64,000 bases of DNA, from the NCBI RefSeq assembly GCF_029227915.1, contig NC_079877.1:35119851-35183850 (forward strand), given 5' to 3'. This DNA is from Hydractinia symbiolongicarpus (taxonomy: Eukaryota; Cnidaria; Hydrozoa; Anthoathecata; Hydractiniidae). The notes beneath the pieces are model-generated. The model did not search any database. It was not told where the DNA came from and worked only from the letters and a program-made list of their open reading frames with translations. A program made the translations under genes and the position numbers. Every line of letters starts with the position of its first letter. The first letter of the stretch is position 1. Below are positions 58,571 to 64,000 of the stretch, one piece after another.

Positions 58571-60598
58571 TGAGTTTACTCCCTGGGTACTTTCTTTGTA
58601 TACTTTTGATTATACGGGCCGAGTCCGGGATTTACGGGAAATCGCGGGTTTTCTTTTGCCGGCGATTAAACTTCTTTTATTCAGCGTCTCATCAAAAATG
58701 AAAACATTTTTGAAAACTACAAGTCTCATGCGTTTTAGTGGTGAAAAAATAATTTTAAAAATCGTTCGGGAAATGAGTTTACACCCTGGGTACTTTCTTT
58801 GTATACATTCGACTATACGGGCCAAGCCCAGGATTTACGGGAAATCGCGGGTTTTCGTTTGCCGGCGATTAAACTTCTTTTATTCAGCGTCTCATCAAAA
58901 ATGAAAACATTTTTGAAAACTACAAGTCTCATGCGTTTTAGTGGTGAAAAAATAGTTTAAAAATTCGTTCGGGAAATGAGTTTACTCACTGGGTACTTTC
59001 CTTGTATACTTTTGACTATACGGGCCGAGTCCGGATTTACGGGAAATCGCGGGTTTTCGTTTGCCGGCGATTAAACTTCTTTTATTCAGCGTCTCATCAA
59101 AAATGAAAACATTTTTAAAAACTACAAGTCTCATGGGCTTTAGTGGTGAAATAATAATTTAAAAAATCGTTCGGGAAATGAGTATACACCCTGGGTACTT
59201 TCTTTGTATACTTTTGACTATACGGGCCGAGTCCGGGATTTACGAGAAATAGCAGGTTTTCGTTTGCCGGCGATTAAACTTCTTTCATTCAGCGTCTCAT
59301 CAAAAATGAAAACATTTTTGAAAACTACAAGTCTCATGCGTTTTAGTGGTGAAAAAAAAATTTAAAAAATCGTTTTGGAAATGAGTTTACTCGCAGGGTA
59401 CTTTCTTTGTATACATTCGACTATACGGGCCAAGCACGGGATTTACGGGAAATCGCGGGTTTTCGTTTGCCGGCGATTAAACTTCTTTTATTCAGCGTCT
59501 CATCAAAAATGAAAACATTTTTAAAAACTACAAGTCTCATGCGTTTTAGTGGTGAAAAAATAATTTAAAAAATCGTTTTGGAAATGAGTTTACTCCCTGG
59601 GTACTTTCTTTGTATACTTTTGATTATACGGGCCGAGTCCGGGATTTACGGGAAATCGCGGGTTTTCGTTTGCCGGCGATTAAACTTCTTTTATTCAGCG
59701 TCTCATCAAAAATGAAAACATTTTTGAAAACTACAAGTCTCATGCGTTTTAGTGGTGAAAAAATAATTTTAAAAATCGTTCGGGAAATGAGTTTACACCC
59801 TGGGTACTTTCTTTGTATACATTCGACTATACGGGCCAAGCCCAGGATTTACGGGAAATCGCGGGTTTTCGTTTGCCGGCGATTAAACTTCTTTTATTCA
59901 GCGTCTCATCAAAAATGAAAACATTTTTGAAAACTACAAGTCTCATGCGTTTTAGTGGTGAAAAAATAGTTTAAAAATTCGTTCGGGAAATGAGTTTACT
60001 CACTGGGTACTTTCCTTGTATACTTTTGACTATACGGGCCGAGTCCGGATTTACGGGAAATCGCGGGTTTTCGTTTGCCGGCGATTAAACTTCTTTTATT
60101 CAGCGTCTCATCAAAAATGAAAACATTTTTAAAAACTACAAGTCTCATGGGCTTTAGTGGTGAAATAATAATTTAAAAAATCGTTCGGGAAATGAGTATA
60201 CACCCTGGGTACTTTCTTTGTATACTTTTGACTATACGGGCCGAGTCCGGGATTTACGAGAAATAGCAGGTTTTCGTTTGCCGGCGATTAAACTTCTTTC
60301 ATTCAGCGTCTCATCAAAAATGAAAACATTTTTGAAAACTACAAGTCTCATGCGTTTTAGTGGTGAAAAAAAAATTTAAAAAATCGTTTTGGAAATGAGT
60401 TTACTCGCAGGGTACTTTCTTTGTATACATTCGACTATACGGGCCAAGCCCGGGATATACGGGAAATCGCGGGATTTCGTTTGCCGGCGATTAAACCTCT
60501 TTTATTAAGCGTCTCATCAAAAATGAAAACATTTTTGAAAACTACAAGTCTCATGGGCTTTAGTGGTGAAATAATAATTTAAAAAATCGTTCGGGAAA
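58571..60598 (+). repeat. 1,014-bp tandem duplication (5 units)
   Basis: 58571-59584 and 59585-60598 are two copies. Private shared marks are CCCAGGATTTACGG, AAAATAGTTTAAA, the one-base-short GTCCGGATTTACGG and GAGAAATAGCAGG. The last unit differs between copies (GCACGGGATTTACGG in the first, GCCCGGGATATACGG in the second). Confidence 0.9.
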
Positions 60599-61004
60599 TG
60601 AGTTTACTCCCTGGGTACTTTCTTTGTACACTTTTGACTATACGGGCCGAGTCCGGGATTTACGGGAAATCGCAGGTTTTCGTTTGCCGGCGATTAAACT
60701 TCTTTTATTCAGCGTCTCATCAAAAATGAAAACATTTTTGAAAACTACAAGTCTCATGCGTTTTAGTGGTGAAAAAATAATTTAAAAAATCGTTCGGGAA
60801 ATGAGTTTACACCCTGGGTACTTTCTTTGTATACATTCGACTATACGGGCCAAGCCCGGGATTTACGGGAAATCGCGGGTTTTCGTTTGCCGGCGATTAA
60901 ACTTCTTTTATTCAGCGTCTCATCAAAAATGAAAACATTTTTGAAAACTACAAGTCTCATGCGTTTTAGTGGTGAAAAAATAATTTAAAAATTCGTTCGG
61001 GAAA

Positions 61005-64000
61005 TGAGTTTACTCACTGGGTACTTTCCTTGTATACTTTTGACTATACGGGCCGAGTCCGGGATTTACGGGAAATCGCGGGTTTTCGTTTGCCGGCGAT
61101 TAAACTTCTTTTATTCAGCGTCTCATCAAAAATGAAAACATTTCTGAAAACTACAAGTCTTATGCGTTTAAGTGGTGAAAAAATAATTAAAAAAATCGTT
61201 CGGGAAATGAGTTTACTCCCTGGGTACTTTCTTTGTATACTTTTGATTATACGGGCCGAGTCCGGGGTTTACGGGAAATGGCGGGTTTTAATTTGCCGGC
61301 GATTAAACTTCTTTTATTCAGCGTCTCATCAAAAATGAAAACATTTTTGAAAACTACAAGTCTCATGCGTTTTAGTGGCGAAAACATAATATAAAAAATC
61401 GTTCGGGAAATGAGTTTACTCCCTGGGTACTTTCTTTGTATACTTTTGATTATACGGGCCGAGTCCGGGGTTTACACGAAATGGCGGGTTTTAGTTTGCC
61501 GGCGTTAAACTTCTTTTATTCAGCGTCTCATCAAAAATGAAAACATTTTTAAAAACTACAAGTCTCATGCGTTTTAGTGGTGAAAAAAAAATTTAAAAAA
61601 TCGTTTTGGAAATGAGTTTACTCACAGGGTACTTTCTTTGTATACATTCGACTATACGGGCCAAGCCCGGGATATACGGGAAATCGCGGGATTTCGTTTG
61701 CCGGCGATTAAACCTTTTTTATTAAGCGTCTCATCAAAAATGAAAACATTTTTGAAAACTGCAAGTCTCATGCGTTTTAGTGGTGAAAAGATAATTTAAA
61801 AAATCGTTTTGGAAATGAGTTTACTCACAGGGTACTTTCTTTGTATACATTCGACTATACGGGCCAAGCACGGGATTTACGGGAAATCGCGGGTTTTCGT
61901 TTGCCGGCGATTAAACTTCTTTTATTCAGCGTCTCATCAAAAATGAAAACATTTTTAAAAACTACAAGTCTCATGGGCTTTAGTGGTGAAATAATAATTT
62001 AAAAAATCGTTTGGGAAATGAGTTTACTCCCTGGGTACTTTCTTTGTATACTTTTGAGTATACGGGCCGAGTCCGGGATTTACGGGAAATCGCAGGTTTT
62101 CGTTTGCCGGCGATTAACTTCTTTTATTCAGCGTCTCATCAAAAATGAAAACATTTTTTAAAACTACAAGTCTCATGCGTTTTAGTGGTGAAAAAATAAT
62201 TTTAAAAATCGTTCGGGAAATGAGTTTACACCCTGGGTACTTTCTTTGTATACATTCGACTATACGGGCCAAGCCCGGGATTTACGGGAAATCGCGGGTT
62301 TTCGTTTGCCGGCGATTAAACTTCTTTTATTCAGCGTCTCATCAAAAATGAAAACATTTTTGAAAACTACAACTCTCATGCGTTTTAGTGGTGAAAAAAT
62401 AATTTAAAAATTCGTTCGGGAAATGAGTTTACTCACTGGGTACTTTCCTTGTATACTTTTGACTATACGGGCCGAGTCCGGGATTTACGGGAAATCGCGG
62501 GTTTTCGTTTGCCGGCTATTAAACTTCTTTTATTCAGCGTTTCATCAAAAATGAAAACATTTTTAAAAACTACAAGTCTCATGGGCTTTAGTGGTGAAAT
62601 AATAATTTAAAAAATCGTTCGGGAAATGAGTATACACCCTGGGTACTTTCTTTGTATACTTTTGACTATACGGGCCGAGTCCGGGATTTACGAGAAATCG
62701 CAGGTTTTCGTTTGCCGGCGATTAAACTTCTTTCATTCAGCGTCTCATCAAAAATGAAAACATTTTTGAAAACTACAAGTCTCATGCGTTTTAGTAATGA
62801 AAAAAAAATTTAAAAAATCGTTTTGGAAATGAGTTTACTCACAGGGTACTTTCTTTGTATACATTCGACTATACGGGCCAAGCCCGGGATATACGGGAAA
62901 TCGCGGTATTTCGTTTGCCGGCGATTAAACCTCTTTTATTAAGCGTCTCATCAAAAATGAAAACATTTTTGAAAACTACAAGTCTCATGGGCTTTAGTGG
63001 TGAAATAATATTTTAAAAAATCGTTCGGGAAATGAGTTTACACCCTGGGTACTTTCTTTGTATACATTCGACTATACGGGTCAAGCCCGGGATTTACGGG
63101 AAATCGCGGGTTTTCGTTTGCCGGCGATTAAACTTCTTTTATTCAGCGTCTCATCAAAAATGAAAACATTTTTGAAAACTACAAGTCTCATGCGTTTTAG
63201 TGGTGAAAAAATAATTTAAAAATTCGTTCGGGAAATGAGTTTACTCACTGGGTACTTTCCTTGTATACTTTTGACTATACGGGCCGAGTCCGGGATTTAC
63301 AGGAAATCACGGGTTTTCGTTTGCCGGCGATTAAACTTCTTTTATTCAGCGTCTCATCAATAATGAAAACATTTCTGAAAACTACAAGTCTTATGCGTTT
63401 AAGTGGTGAAAAAATAATTAAAAAAATCGTTCGGGAAATGAGTTTACTCCCTGGGTACTTTCTTTGTATACTTTTGATTATACGGGCCGAGTCCGGGGTT
63501 TACGGGAAATGGCGGGTTTTAATTTGCCGGCGATTAAACTTCTTTCATTCAGCGTCTCATCAAAAATGAAAACATTTTTGAAAACTACAAGTCTCATGCG
63601 TTTTAGTGGTGAAAAAATAATTTAAAAAATCGTTCGGGAAATGAGTTTACTCCCTGGGTACTTTCTTTGTATACTTTTGATTATACGGGCCGAGTCCGGG
63701 GTTTACGGGAAATGGCGGGTTTTAGTTTGCCGGCGATTAAACTTCTTTTATGCAGCGTCTTATCAAAAATGAAAACATTTTTAAAAAGTACAAGTCTCAT
63801 GCGTTTTAGTGGTGAAATAATATTTTAAAAAATCGTTCGGGAAATGAGTTTACACCCTGGGTACTTTCTTTGTATACATTCGACTATACGGGTCAAGCCC
63901 GGGATTTACGGGAAATCGCGGGTTTTCGTTTGCCGGCGATTAAACTTCTTTTATTCAGCGTCTCATCAAAAATGAAAACATTTTTGAAAACTACAAGTCT
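61005..64000 (+). repeat. 2,231-bp duplication, second copy running off the window
   Basis: Units at 61005 and 61208 recur at 63236 and 63439. Both pairs share TCTTATGCGTTTAAGTGG, AATAATTAAAAAAATCG and the private TTTTAATTTGCCGG. The second copy cannot be followed because the window ends at 64000 inside a monomer. Confidence 0.8.

Larger units (their letters stand above)
12153..64000 (+). repeat. 203-bp satellite array, right segment
   Basis: The same head-to-tail array continues in the same orientation as the left segment to the end of the window, where it is cut mid-unit. Unit starts can be followed throughout (for example 12261, 12464, 12667, 18863, 36645, 48550, 57353, 63236), allowing for single-base indels. 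One recurrent indel is loss of an A in AAAATGAAACATTTTT near 16847, 17818, 25118, 26451, 27949 and 48113. Another is loss of a G in GTCCGGATTT near 59033 and 60047. No interruption by unrelated DNA was seen here. Domains within it are listed separately. Confidence 0.98.

Noticed and set aside
1-64000. CRISPR array
   Set aside because: The repeat is 203 bp with no unique spacers, and neighbouring units are similar along their whole length. This is satellite DNA, not repeat-spacer structure.

Overview
The window is almost entirely one tandem satellite array. It has no protein-coding gene, rRNA or tRNA that I can support. The repeat unit is 203 bp (counting position 1 as the T of the recurring TGAG). 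Sixteen full-length units fill bases 1-3248 exactly, and the phase can be followed to the last base. I estimate 310-320 monomers, all in the same head-to-tail orientation. Such an array, together with a transposon-like insertion, points to a eukaryotic nuclear genome, probably a centromeric, pericentromeric or other heterochromatic block. The sequence does not let me name the organism.

The monomer has two halves. Positions 1-100 carry most of the CpGs, a GTATAC, a CCGGG and a GCCGGC. Positions 101-203 are A/T-tract rich and include a perfect 8-bp inverted repeat around an AAAA loop. Besides the 203-bp form there is a recurrent 160/161-bp form (about 50 copies) lacking positions 5-46. Two 177-bp copies carry a 26-bp deletion.

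The array is a patchwork of local higher-order repeats (HORs) and segmental duplications. Bases 1-9.8 kb hold a triplicated block (about 2.6, 2.4 and 1.6 kb). Bases 9.66-15.8 kb hold a 972-bp five-monomer HOR. Bases 16.5-18.05 kb hold a second, unrelated 972-bp periodicity. Bases 18.05-21.1 kb are built mainly of 406-bp dimers. Bases 21.1-29.8 kb are a mosaic with many short monomers. Bases 29.76-33.8 kb hold 1,015-bp, 583-bp and 609-bp repeats. Bases 36.6-39.8 kb are an exact-length 1,582-bp tandem duplication. Bases 39.8-48.3 kb are rich in short monomers, with 364-, 931- and 1,295/1,498-bp units. Bases 48.3-64 kb are nearly all full-length monomers, with 1,421-, 609-, 1,014- and 2,231-bp duplications and one displaced island of short monomers at 56.3-57.1 kb. 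Several monomers are visible crossover chimaeras.

The only non-satellite DNA is a 1,466-bp insertion at 10687-12152. It has perfect 18-bp terminal inverted repeats and is flanked by TTAA on both sides. It has no credible transposase ORF, so it looks like a non-autonomous DNA transposon. A closely related copy of its target monomer, still empty, lies at 13639-13798. Inside the insertion is a second, roughly 310-bp nested inverted-repeat structure (11646-11955). These two elements and the record of unequal exchange around them are the most distinctive content here.
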